64,000 nt of DNA from UBA8958 sp964571695 (GTDB lineage Bacteria; Desulfobacterota; Syntrophia; Syntrophales; UBA8958): positions 1 to 64,000 of the forward strand of contig CAZNDG010000008.1 of the NCBI GenBank assembly GCA_964571695.1, read 5' to 3'. Positions 8,494 to 17,109 of this stretch are shown piece after piece. Position numbers and translations under genes: made by a program. A model generated the notes under the pieces. The model ran no database searches. It had not been told where the DNA came from and was given only the letters and a program-made list of their open reading frames with translations. Position 1 is the first letter of the stretch. Every line of letters begins with the position of its first letter.

Positions 8494-11400
8494 CTATTTG
8501 AGCCGGAAATCCACCCGGCGGCCGGAGACCTTGTCCTTCCGCTCCGGGGCCAGGGGAGAGGAGGAAACGAGAAAGATCCGTCCCGGCTCCACCGGCCCGG
8601 CCTTGAGAAGCTGTTCCTTCACCCCTTCGGCCCGGCGCTGCGCCAGTTGCCGGAGGTCCCCGTCCGTTACGGCGGTGTTTGCCAGCAGGAGCTTTTCCAT
8701 CTCGGCCCGGGGGATGCGCTTCGCGATGCCGAGGAAGTTTCTCGGTTTTCCCGGGATCTTGGTTTCGTCGTAAACCTGTTGCAGGTATTTGTCGTATTCC
8801 CCGGCCGCCAGGCTCACCTTGCTCACCGGCATTGCCGGTTTGCCCGCCTCGATGAGGTCGTCGAGCTTGCGCTCCCTAATCTTTCTCGCCAGGATAGTCT
8901 TTTTCAATCCTTCCCGATCCGGAACGGGATCCACATGGCCCTCGATGTCCATCCGGACGGTGGGCTTTTCGTACAGGGCCTTGGCCAGAGAGGCGAGTTT
9001 GGCCAGCGCCGCGGCGTTCAACTCCGCGCTGCCCGGATCGAACTCGATATAGCTCAACTCCTCACCGCCGCCGCCCAGGGATGCGAGGAGGGCGAAGGGG
9101 GCCGTCAGGGCCTTGGTGAAGATATTGACGATGATCTGCCAGACGATGGGCCAGACCGAGAACTCGGGATCGTCGAGGCTGCCGGTGACGGGGATGTCGA
9201 GATTGATCTGGCCGTGACGGTCCTTGAGGAGGGAGACCCCGAGGGAGACCGGGGCCTTGATGGCCTCCGGACTGTCCACGTGGTCGCCCAGGGTCAACTG
9301 GTCGATGAATACCTTGTGGCCGGCGTTCAATTTTCCGTCTTCCACCAGATAGGAGACATCGAAGGTCAGCTTTCCCTTCATGATTGGATGCCCCAGGTAT
9401 TTGCTGGTGTAGGGCGTTACCGGGCTCAGCTCGATCTCTTTGAACTTCATGGCGATATCCACGTACTGGCGCCGGATGAGGGGATTGATCCGCCCCTCGA
9501 TCAAGATGTCCGAACCCCGTTCGAGATTACCCCGGAGCTTGACGGAGGCCCGGGAGATCTCTTCCGAGGAAAGGCCCGTAACACTTCCCGTCATGTTGCG
9601 CATCCGGGCGGAAAAGTTGGGCTTGATGAAGTTGTCCGTGAAATCGATGATGCCCCGGTTGAGATCCACCCGGCCGATGCGGATATCCGGCATCGCGGCC
9701 GGTACGGACCCCTTAACAGAGGCGGGTTGTACCGGCGGCGTTTTCGGGGGCGGCGCCGGGGAAACCGCCGGCTTTACCGGCGCGGGGGCCGCCGGCCCAA
9801 CGGCGCCGGGAGATTTTTCCTTCCCGGCATCCGCCGCCCGGGGGGCATGTCCCGGCCCGCCGCCGGCTTCTTTCGCCGCCAGATGCTGAAGGTTGAGGGA
9901 GCCGTCGGCATTGATGATCACCCGGGCGAAATAGTCCCGCAGTCCTATCTTTTGGACATGGAGGCGGAGCGGTCGGGACCGGACGTCCATCCCATCGAAG
10001 GACAGCATCCGCCACTTCAGGAAATCGTTGCCGAAGGCCTGGTCCCGGGAGGAGAAATCCCCCACGGCCAACTGACCAGTGTAGTTGATCAGGGGCGGGG
10101 CTTCCTTCGCCCCGGCGGCGACGGCCAGCTTGCCCGTGGCGGAGATCCCGCCCCGGACGATGTTGAGGCGTACCTTGTCGGCGAAGTAGGGTTGAAAGGA
10201 ACGGATGGGGATTTGCCGCAGCGCCACCTCCAGGTTCAGATCGAGGGGATCGAGGCCGACCGGCCCCTTGACCGCGACGATGCCCTTCTTGTCCACGGTT
10301 AGTTCCAGATCCGTCTGGGCCTTGCTGTCTTGGGCCGTGGAGAAGCCCTCCATCTGGAGGCGGATCGGGGCGAGGAGGACCTCGGCCCTCCCTGCCGGGG
10401 CGGCCTCGTCGAGGATCGCGACGGCCCCCTCCGTGATGCTCAGACGGTCGATCCGGGCCGAAAATTTACCCTGCCCGGCCGGCTGTTTTTTCTCTTTCGC
10501 CTTGCCCGATCCTTTTTTCTTGTTGCCCCCGGCCGCGGCCTTGGGCTTATTTGCCTCCGGAAACAGATTGGCCAGTTGCAGGGCGCCGCCCCGATCCCGT
10601 CGGATGTTGACCTCCGGTTTGGTCAGGGTAACGGACGAGAGATGCACCGCCGGCGTCAGGGGTTCCAGGGCGGCGATTGCCACTTCCAGTTTGGGAAGGC
10701 GGAGCAGGGACCGGCGCTGCGGATCGTCCACCACGACCTCCCGGAGGGCGATCCTGCCGGTGAGCCGAAGGACCGGCTTGGCGCCGGGGGGGTCGAGAAA
10801 GTGCAGGACGAGGTTGGCGTCCAGTTTGGCCGCCGGGATCTGAAAGGCCGTTTTTGCCGGGACATAGGCCAGGTAATGGGGGAGGTCCAGATCCTGGATC
10901 TCCAGATCGAGGGTCGTTTCCCGCTGGGGGGAAAAGGGGAGGGCGCGCCCCTTGAGCAGGTAGCGGTCATTGTTGATCAACGCGGAGAAAAGGGGCTCCA
11001 CGTGACGCTCCGCATGATAATCCAGATTGGAGACAAAGGGGATGGCGAGGTTCATCTCCCGGATCCGGTGTTGAGTCCCCCGGGGACGGTCGTCGAAGTC
11101 GATGCTGCCGTTTTGGATCTCGATGTTGTTGAGGGAAAATTTCGGCGGTCCGGCGTCCTTCGCTTCCTTGTCCTTTTCCTTCGGGATGAGATCGGAGAAA
11201 TTGTAGCCGCCGTCGGGAAGGCGGACGATCCGAAGGCGGGGGCCGGAGATATGGATCTCGTCGAGGATCAACGCCCGGCGGGCCAGCGAGGCGGCGCCCG
11301 CGACATTCACCCGCAGCTCCTCCAGGGCCAGGAAGGGCTCTTTTCCCTCCCGGTCGCCGATGGTTACACCCCGGACACTCAAGGCCAGAGCGGCGGGATT

Positions 11401-11559
11401 GAAGGATAACCGGTCCACGGCGACGGGCCGGTGGAGGGCTTCGCCGACCTTGCTGATCAGCAGGGATTTGCCCAGGGTGGGGACGAGGAGAAAAGAGGCC
11501 GCGGCGACGATGATCAGCAGGACCAGGGCGCCGGCCAGGATAAGTTTGATACGTTTCAT
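8494..11559 (-). CDS. DUF748/AsmA-like envelope protein with OmpA-like tail
   Basis: A 1021-residue protein anchored by one N-terminal helix (residues 5-30). Long beta-rich repeats of the AsmA/DUF748 type follow, with segments such as LSFNPAALALSVRGVTIGD. A Lys-rich patch is near residues 335-355 and a Pro/Ala-rich linker near 585-615. The last 180 residues begin IEFDPGSAELNAAALAKL and look like an OmpA-type peptidoglycan-binding or related domain. AsmA-like proteins are thought to bridge inner and outer membranes and move lipids; that role is inferred. The ATG has GGGAGG upstream. It is transcribed alone. Confidence 0.8.
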   Translation of the reverse strand: MKRIKLILAGALVLLIIVAAASFLLVPTLGKSLLISKVGEALHRPVAVDRLSFNPAALALSVRGVTIGDREGKEPFLALEELRVNVAGAASLARRALILDEIHISGPRLRIVRLPDGGYNFSDLIPKEKDKEAKDAGPPKFSLNNIEIQNGSIDFDDRPRGTQHRIREMNLAIPFVSNLDYHAERHVEPLFSALINNDRYLLKGRALPFSPQRETTLDLEIQDLDLPHYLAYVPAKTAFQIPAAKLDANLVLHFLDPPGAKPVLRLTGRIALREVVVDDPQRRSLLRLPKLEVAIAALEPLTPAVHLSSVTLTKPEVNIRRDRGGALQLANLFPEANKPKAAAGGNKKKGSGKAKEKKQPAGQGKFSARIDRLSITEGAVAILDEAAPAGRAEVLLAPIRLQMEGFSTAQDSKAQTDLELTVDKKGIVAVKGPVGLDPLDLNLEVALRQIPIRSFQPYFADKVRLNIVRGGISATGKLAVAAGAKEAPPLINYTGQLAVGDFSSRDQAFGNDFLKWRMLSFDGMDVRSRPLRLHVQKIGLRDYFARVIINADGSLNLQHLAAKEAGGGPGHAPRAADAGKEKSPGAVGPAAPAPVKPAVSPAPPPKTPPVQPASVKGSVPAAMPDIRIGRVDLNRGIIDFTDNFIKPNFSARMRNMTGSVTGLSSEEISRASVKLRGNLERGSDILIEGRINPLIRRQYVDIAMKFKEIELSPVTPYTSKYLGHPIMKGKLTFDVSYLVEDGKLNAGHKVFIDQLTLGDHVDSPEAIKAPVSLGVSLLKDRHGQINLDIPVTGSLDDPEFSVWPIVWQIIVNIFTKALTAPFALLASLGGGGEELSYIEFDPGSAELNAAALAKLASLAKALYEKPTVRMDIEGHVDPVPDREGLKKTILARKIRERKLDDLIEAGKPAMPVSKVSLAAGEYDKYLQQVYDETKIPGKPRNFLGIAKRIPRAEMEKLLLANTAVTDGDLRQLAQRRAEGVKEQLLKAGPVEPGRIFLVSSSPLAPERKDKVSGRRVDFRLK

Positions 11560-11758
11560 GCCAACCTCCCGCAGGCAGAGAGGCGCGCCTGCTAACGCCG
11601 AGAGTTGCGCGCCCGACGACGGACGAGCGGTCCGCGGGCGGGGCGCGGCATTTGGTGGATCGTTCCGGGCTGGATGTTAATGAACCGCTGGAACTGATGT
11701 CTGGAGAACATGGATATATATTATCCGGTCAAGATATAGGGCAAGGGGAGAAGCGTGT

Positions 11759-11928
11759 CAATCAAATTTGACGACATCGTAAAAAATCCATATGCGGCGT
11801 TGCGCTTTCTCCTTCGTCACTGCGACGTACGCAGGAGTACTTCTCATTCCTCAGGATTAGCGCGCCTTGCCTCGAGAGCTTTTATTTGTCTCCATCATGA
11901 CTTTTTACGAATTCATCAAATTTGATTG
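11759..11928. mobile_element. R2 element, copy A (MITE-like, 30-bp inverted ends)
   Basis: A 170-base non-coding unit. The left end (11759-11788) and the reverse complement of the right end (11899-11928) both read CAATCAAATTTGA followed by nearly identical bases and TCGTAAAAA; only 5 of 30 positions differ. The interior matches the copy at 27145-27286. The right end overlaps the last codons of the DMT gene and supplies its TGA stop. The rest of the gap from 11560 to 11758 shows nothing else. Confidence 0.8.
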
Positions 11929-12866
11929 CGGCCCGCGGGTGTGCCGCGGCGGGGGGGCTTCCCCTCCCGGGCCGGGGTCCGGTTGGTGAGCCAGGCGCCG
12001 GTGATGACCAGGGCGGCGCCGAAAAGTAGGGAAAGGTTGAGGGCCTCGTCGAGGATCAGCCAGCCCAGGAACACGCCGCTTACGGGGACGAAATTGATGA
12101 AGACGGCGGCCCGGGTCGGCCCCAGGGCCTTGATCCCTTCGTAGTACCAGGTGAAGGCCACGGCGGAGCCCAGGAGCCCCAGAAAAAGGACCGCGGACCA
12201 GGAGGAGAGGGAATATACGGGCAGGGCGGGGAGCATCCCCTCGCAGAGGGCGGGCGGAGCCAAAAGCGCCGTGCCGATGAGACAGGCGTACGCCACGGCC
12301 ACCAGGGGCGGGATCTCCTTAAGGACGTCCCGGCCGATGAGGGAATAGCTGACCCAACTGACGATGCAACCCAGGATGAATGTCTCGCCCGTACCGATGC
12401 CGGCGCCCAGGAGTCCGGGCAGATCTCCCCGGGAGATGACGATGACGGCGCCGGTGAGACACAGGACGATGCCCGCTACCCGGGCGGCGGTCAGCCGCTC
12501 TTTGAACAGGAGGGCCGCCCCGAGGGCGATGAAAACAGGGTTGGAGGCGACGATGAGCGAGGCGCGGCTGGCGGGGATGAGTTTCAGGCCGAGGAAAAAG
12601 AAGATATTGTACGCCGCCACGCCGGAGAGCCCCAGAAGAAACAGGGGGATAAACTGCCGCCGGGCGGGGATGGGCAGATGTCCCTGGGCCTGCCAGATCA
12701 TGGCGATGAGCAAAAGGGAGGCGACGGCAAACCGGAGAAAAGACCCGGATGCGGGCCCCATGTCCTGGGCGGCGATCCGCCCGGCGACGAAGGTGCCCCC
12801 CCAGAGGACGGCGGTTAGAAATAACTTCAGATAAATCAAGGTGTTGTCACTTTGGTGGGCCGTCAC
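11916..12866 (-). CDS. EamA/DMT family permease
   Basis: 316 residues with ten predicted helices in two EamA repeats: LFLTAVLWGGTFVAGRIAAQ at the start and LFLGLLGSAVAFTWYYEGI followed by VFLGWLILDEAL in the second half. These inner-membrane carriers export amino acids, metabolites or nucleotide sugars; the substrate is unknown. The start is a GTG at 12866 that shares one base with the yjbQ stop (TAGTG), so the two are probably translationally coupled. The final four codons and the stop lie inside the R2 repeat, so the original C-terminus was probably replaced. Confidence 0.85.
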   Translation of the reverse strand: MTAHQSDNTLIYLKLFLTAVLWGGTFVAGRIAAQDMGPASGSFLRFAVASLLLIAMIWQAQGHLPIPARRQFIPLFLLGLSGVAAYNIFFFLGLKLIPASRASLIVASNPVFIALGAALLFKERLTAARVAGIVLCLTGAVIVISRGDLPGLLGAGIGTGETFILGCIVSWVSYSLIGRDVLKEIPPLVAVAYACLIGTALLAPPALCEGMLPALPVYSLSSWSAVLFLGLLGSAVAFTWYYEGIKALGPTRAAVFINFVPVSGVFLGWLILDEALNLSLLFGAALVITGAWLTNRTPAREGKPPRRGTPAGRNQI

Positions 12867-13285
12867 TATTCCCCGATGATCTTGACGAGGACCCGTTTCG
12901 GCCGCCGGCCGTCGAATTCGCCGTAGAAGATCTGCTCCCAGGGACCGAAATCCAGCTCACCGGCCGTGACGGCCACGACGACCTCCCGGCCCATGATCTG
13001 GCGCTTCAGGTGGGCGTCGCCGTTATCCTCCCCGGTCCGGTTATGACGGTAGCGGGAGGTGGGGGCGTGGGGGGCCAGTCCTTCCAGCCAATCCTCGTAA
13101 TCGCCATGGAGGCCCGCCTCGTCGTCGTTGATGAACACCGAGGCGGTGATATGCATGGCGTTCACCAATATCATCCCCTCCAGAATTCCGGATTCCCCGA
13201 GGCATTCCCGGACCTGGGGGGTGATATTGATAAACCCGCGTCTCGCGGGTAGGTTGAACCAGAGTTCCTTGCGGTAGCTCTTCAT
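12866..13285 (-). CDS. yjbQ: YjbQ/UPF0047 family protein
   Basis: A 139-residue single-domain protein with the UPF0047 signature: ITPQVRECLGESGILEGMILV, the His-rich NAMHITASVFINDDE, and GELDFGPWEQIFYGEFDGRRPK near the end. Homologues have weak thiamine-phosphate synthase activity, but the true role is debated. The His and Asp/Glu residues that form the putative metal site are present. It lies 12 bases after rubrerythrin on the same strand and is coupled to the downstream DMT gene. Confidence 0.9.
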   Translation of the reverse strand: MKSYRKELWFNLPARRGFINITPQVRECLGESGILEGMILVNAMHITASVFINDDEAGLHGDYEDWLEGLAPHAPTSRYRHNRTGEDNGDAHLKRQIMGREVVVAVTAGELDFGPWEQIFYGEFDGRRPKRVLVKIIGE

Positions 13286-13297
13286 CCCGGCGGCCTT

Positions 13298-13876
13298 TTA
13301 GAAGTTCTCCGCCAGGACTTCGTAGTAGGACTGAGGATGGAGACAGGCCGGACAATTCTTCGGGGCCTCCGTTCCTTCGTGGACATAGCCGCAGTTGATG
13401 CAGTGCCATTTAACGGCCTTTTTCTTCTTGAATGCCTCACCGTTGGCGATGTTGGCGACGAGGGCCCGATAGCGTCCCTCATGGAATTTTTCCACCTTGG
13501 CGATTTGCTCGAAGGAGCGGGCAACCTCGGGATAACCCTCTTCCTTGGCAATGGCGGCAAAATCGGAATAGATCGTTGTCCACTCCATCTGCTCTCCCGC
13601 CGCTGCCGCTTCGAGGTTTGTTTTCGTGTCGGAGATCACCCCGGCGGGATAACTGGCCGTAATCTCCACCTCGCCCCCTTCCAGGTGCTTGAAGAATACC
13701 TTGGCGTGTTCCTTTTCATTCTCCGCCGTTTCCATAAAGATATTGGCGATCTGCTCAAAGCCTTCCTTCCGGGCGGCGCTGGCGAAATAGGTGTAGCGCA
13801 TCCGGGCCTGGGATTCGCCGGCGAAGGCCGCCAGCAGGTTCTTTTCCGTCTTGCTTCCCTTGATGGATTTACTCAT
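13298..13876 (-). CDS. rbr: Rubrerythrin
   Basis: A 192-residue peroxide-reducing enzyme of anaerobes. Residues 1-145 form the ferritin-like four-helix bundle with diiron ligands in FAGESQARMRYTYFA and AENEKEHAKVF. The C-terminus is a rubredoxin domain with WHCINCGYVHEG and NCPACLHPQ giving the four Fe ligands. The ATG at 13876 has a textbook GGAGGAG site; the longer frame upstream is not needed. The rubredoxin-like gene 34 bases upstream may feed electrons to it. Confidence 0.96.
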   Translation of the reverse strand: MSKSIKGSKTEKNLLAAFAGESQARMRYTYFASAARKEGFEQIANIFMETAENEKEHAKVFFKHLEGGEVEITASYPAGVISDTKTNLEAAAAGEQMEWTTIYSDFAAIAKEEGYPEVARSFEQIAKVEKFHEGRYRALVANIANGEAFKKKKAVKWHCINCGYVHEGTEAPKNCPACLHPQSYYEVLAENF

Positions 13877-13910
13877 GTTCTCCTCCTGTCTTTTTTGGCG
13901 TAATATAATG

Positions 13911-14093
13911 TCACTTAAGGCGCGGGTCAAGTCCTGTAAAACCGCAATCCGGGGTGTAGCAGGTCACATTGAGAAACTGGCACTGCTGCCGGCAGACCGG
14001 GCACTCCTGGGGCGGTCTTTCTCCCTGGATCGTATTGCCGCAATTACTGCACTTCCAGAATGTATCGGGAAGTTTGGGTTTGGTATCCGCCAT
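13911..14093 (-). CDS. Rubredoxin-like iron protein
   Basis: A 60-residue protein. Residues 14-35 contain WKCSNCG and ECPVCR, a four-Cys rubredoxin-type metal knuckle pair. Three more Cys follow (QQC, VTC, PDC) that ordinary rubredoxins lack. It probably carries electrons to rubrerythrin, which follows on the same strand. The ATG at 14093 has GGAGG eight bases upstream; a GTG at 14102 overlaps that site and is unlikely. The 320 bases upstream, to the divergent 14416 gene, are AT-rich and hold no ORF I can support; promoters for both directions must lie there. Confidence 0.8.
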   Translation of the reverse strand: MADTKPKLPDTFWKCSNCGNTIQGERPPQECPVCRQQCQFLNVTCYTPDCGFTGLDPRLK

Positions 14094-14415
14094 CGACGGC
14101 ACCTCCTTTCCTTTTCCTTTTCTCGTTCGCTTACCGTAATAATTCTACTACAGTATAATCAAATAATAATCAACATCCCGGGGCGATCTTCTTCGTTTCG
14201 TTCAAACCATTTAAAATATCTTTTAACGATACATCCCCCCGGGCCGGCAAACTCCTCATTCCCGTCGGGGTAATATTTCGTGATAGCCGATTATAATCAA
14301 CCACATATGGATTTATTTGTCCAGGATGGAATTGTGGCACGCATTTTTCATTATAGAAGGTCAAACGGTACGGGCAAAACAAAAAGAAATAAAAAATATT
14401 CGGAGGACACAGGAA

Positions 14416-14691
14416 ATGAAAAAGACATTAGGAACGATGGTAGCGGCTTTGGTAGTGGTGCTCTGCACCGGGACTTTCGCTTTTGCGGAATACACGCTGG
14501 CCGGGGTCGGCAATTTCCCCTACTTCCAGCTCGGTTGCCTCATTGTGGGCGGGATGATCATCATCAGTCTGAAACACAAGTACGAAAAGATGTACACCGG
14601 TGAGGTGGCCGGAGTCTTCGCCCTCTACACCGTGTTCATCGCCCTCTTCACCAATCCGGTTATCGAGGGGATCAAAAACCTGGTCGGCTGA
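14416..14691 (+). CDS. Small membrane protein of unknown function
   Basis: 91 residues. An N-terminal signal peptide or helix (residues 5-24, ending TFAFA) is followed by two more hydrophobic stretches near 33-50 and 62-82, with a KHKYEK loop between them. I recognise no family. The ATG follows CGGAGG and AGGAA. It is followed after 52 bases by an AtpZ-like protein and a terminator, so the two probably form a two-gene operon and a membrane complex. Confidence 0.7.
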   Translation: MKKTLGTMVAALVVVLCTGTFAFAEYTLAGVGNFPYFQLGCLIVGGMIIISLKHKYEKMYTGEVAGVFALYTVFIALFTNPVIEGIKNLVG

Positions 14692-14743
14692 AAGACACTT
14701 TCAGGAACCGGGATCACAAAATACAAGAAAGGAGGAACAGGTT

Positions 14744-14986
14744 ATGGCCGCGACAATGAAAGAGACGCAAAAGCCCCTGTATCAAAAGTATCAATCGGTA
14801 ATGATCATCAGCGCCTGGGGGTTTGTCATCGCCTTTGCCTCTTTCCTGTTCCTCTACATCGGCTATGAGATCGACCAGTATTTCGGCACGGCCCCCAAGT
14901 TTATGTTCGGCCTGTTCTTCCTTGCCTTGTTCCTGTGTATAGGGAGACTGTATCGGGAGGCGTGGCTGCGCCGTAAAGAGGTTTGA
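14744..14986 (+). CDS. AtpZ/AtpI-like small membrane protein
   Basis: 80 residues with two helices joined by a short loop: FVIAFASFLFLYIGYEIDQYF, then FMFGLFFLALFLCIGRLY. The GYEIDQYFGTAP turn matches the G-x-x-(I/L)D-x-x-(F/L)GT-x-P pattern of AtpZ/AtpI, proteins that accompany F-type ATP synthase operons and help c-ring assembly or Mg/Ca entry. No ATP synthase gene is in the window, so it may instead serve the unknown membrane protein encoded just upstream. GGAGGAAC precedes the ATG. Confidence 0.6.
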   Translation: MAATMKETQKPLYQKYQSVMIISAWGFVIAFASFLFLYIGYEIDQYFGTAPKFMFGLFFLALFLCIGRLYREAWLRRKEV

Positions 14987-15042
14987 CCTCCCCTGATGCT
15001 TGCCATATGCGGACACTGAACGTTTGATCTGTGTTCCTCTTC

Positions 15043-15080
15043 AAGCCCCCCGGCGAAACCGGTTCGTCGGGGGCTTTTTT
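15043..15080 (+). terminator. Rho-independent terminator of the small membrane operon
   Basis: AAGCCCCCCGGCGAA pairs with TTCGTCGGGGGCTT around ACCGG and is followed by six T. It lies 57 bases after the AtpZ-like stop. From here to 15294 I see only AT-rich sequence and a C-rich run, with no gene. Confidence 0.88.
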
Positions 15081-15294
15081 AGCGCCTGTAATGAAATAAA
15101 TGTAACATCTTGCATCTCATCGTAAAAACCCTCATGCCCCGTGGAGCGCCACGAAGCATGAAAATGGCACTTTTATGGTAAGCCGTCTAAATGGAGTAAA
15201 TGTTCAGTTAAGATAATATTATAATCTCAGTAATAGTTATAACTGGGGGGGCTTGTCCGCCCCGCCCCGTCCCGCCCCGGCGCCGGAATGGACG

Positions 15295-16761
15295 CTATGG
15301 GCCTCCTTCCGGGTCGCAGGCGCGGACGTAGTCCATGAGTTCCCGCCCGAAAGGAAATGCTGATTTAATCAACCCATAATCATAGCGCTGGTTATTCAGA
15401 TATTGAAGGACCAGCCAGTCCTCACCGGCGTGACCGGGCATGAGTCCGGAAAAAAGGAAACACATTTCCTCGATGCTCCGGCAGTAAACAGCGGTGGACG
15501 GTTCAGACAGGGGCAGATAGAGATAGATTGCTTCCAGACGATCCAGGCGCCAATGGCGCAGGATCGTCCGGACCCGCGACAGGGTGTCGCCGCCTCAGCG
15601 GTGGACGACAACATGGCCTGCCTGATAGACATCCGTTCTTGTTTCCATCTCGCCCCGGGCCGGAAGGGCAATCTCTCCCGCACTTGCACGGAAAGAGGCC
15701 GCCATGTTGACATGCCGGCAGATCTTTTCGATCATCTCACGGTGATGGGGGGGAGGATAGTATGGCTTACGGGGCGTGGGGTCGAAGAGTAAGGACATGT
15801 ACAAAAAAGATTCCCGGCTCAAGGCCTGATCGGTAATGGCCTGGAAGACCATCGGCGTTACCCGGGAAACCAGGAGTGCTGACTCCCTCATCCCCGTCCC
15901 GGCCGCCGACATCTGGCTGTAGGAATGGGAAGTTACCGCCGTTCCGAAGATCCCCTGCCAGCCTTGTTGACGGGCGTCCTGGATCATATAGGCATTCAGG
16001 GTTTTAAATCCGCCGCTCTTACGGTAACGGGGGTTGACGAACCCGGCGGCCAGTTCCGGCATGTCCGACAGCTCGTCGGGGATCATGGCCATATGTCCGA
16101 CGAGCTGACCGTTTTCTTCATCGACGGCCACGTAACTGAGCATCCGGCCGTCTTCATTGCGTCGCCTGACCTCCTCGGGATCGTAAAGGTGCTCTTTGAT
16201 GTAGGTATAGCGATAGGCGAAGTAGGCAAGCTTGGAAATTGTCGCCGACTCTTCCGGACGCATCCGCCGGACGCCGATCCGCGTCGGCGCTTCCTCCTCC
16301 TGCCGCGACTCCTCCTCCTGTGCCGCCGTCCCGTCGCCCCGGCGCATGGCGCGCCGGATGAGGATCTCCTGCCCTTTCCAGCCCAGATTCCGGTATCGCA
16401 CTTCGTCGCTGAACGCGCGAAGGAGCTGCATTCCAAGGCCGCGGCCGCCGCTGTCAACCATTTCCGGCAAACCGGCCTGCTCGCATCGGCGGAGATAATC
16501 TATGTCGAAGGGGATGCCTTGGAAACGGATCAGCAATTCCAGGACGTCATCATGGATCGCCAAGGCCACGGAGATCTTTTCACGCTGACCGGGCTGATAT
16601 TCATACTGAATGATGTTGGTGATGATCTCTTAGATAACGAGTTCGGTTTGTCGGGCGATGTCGCTGTCGGCGCCGTCGGCGCCGACATATGCGGCCGCGG
16701 CGGTCTGCAATACGGGTATTGCCGCTAATTCGTTGGCTATAGTTAGAGTTACCGATTCCAT
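15295..16761 (-). pseudogene. HATPase (RsbW-like)-GNAT fusion gene with two in-frame stop codons
   Basis: The frame from ATG 16761 to TAG 15295 spans 489 codons without any shift, but codon 44 is TAA (16630-16632) and codon 389 is TGA (15595-15597). Codons 1-140 encode an RsbW-type serine kinase/ATPase. The TAA replaces what should be a Glu in the N-box (VI-stop-EIITNII), and GLGMQLL is intact. Codons 150-330 are a GNAT domain (DELSDMPELAAGFVNPRYR), and codons 390-488 a second GNAT-like half ending FGRELMDYV. Homologues are single proteins. An internal ATG could start a product covering 16569-15595, but it would lack the ATPase core. Confidence 0.75.
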
Positions 16762-17109
16762 CGGAGAGGTCTCCCTTTATATCTCGGCAAGAGATCCATG
16801 CCGCCCCTTTCCAGGTTGCCTGGCTATGTTCGGCGGCGGCGATCCGGAAAGGTAAGCGGGGGCGATTCGCCCTCATACCCTCACTCCGCGGAAAATCAAT
16901 TGGGTAATACCTCTGAATGTGTCGGCGTCCGTTTGCCCCTCCCGGCGAAAGATGCAATCCCGTGGACATTTCCATTGTTAAAATTGCCTTTGTCTGTTAT
17001 TTGCCCTGTGATCGGAGATAAAGTAAATCTTCCGCCGGGGAGGGAAACATCTTTCGCCTTTTCCCCCGGTGCGAACCGATTCCTGGGCGCAGATGAGCAA
17101 GGACAACAG

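Noticed and set aside
8647..10302. 551-codon frame opposite the DUF748 gene
   Set aside because: No ribosome site, no motif, and the minus-strand protein is clearly real.
14170..14382. 70-codon minus-strand frame between the rubredoxin-like gene and the small membrane operon
   Set aside because: No ribosome site or family, and it overlaps the probable promoter region.
15118..15180. Possible further R2 copy (CATCGTAAAAACCCTCATG)
   Set aside because: Only the first 15-20 bases resemble R2 and no inverted end was found, so the match is too weak.
15577..15597. Selenocysteine insertion at the TGA of the HATPase-GNAT gene as a firm call
   Set aside because: A second stop (TAA) upstream cannot be read as Sec, no Cys homologue position is known there, and the nearby hairpin lacks the usual apical G-U features. 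Kept only as a question.
16762..17109. selC (tRNA-Sec) upstream of selB
   Set aside because: No TTCAAA-like anticodon loop or long acceptor arm is visible.
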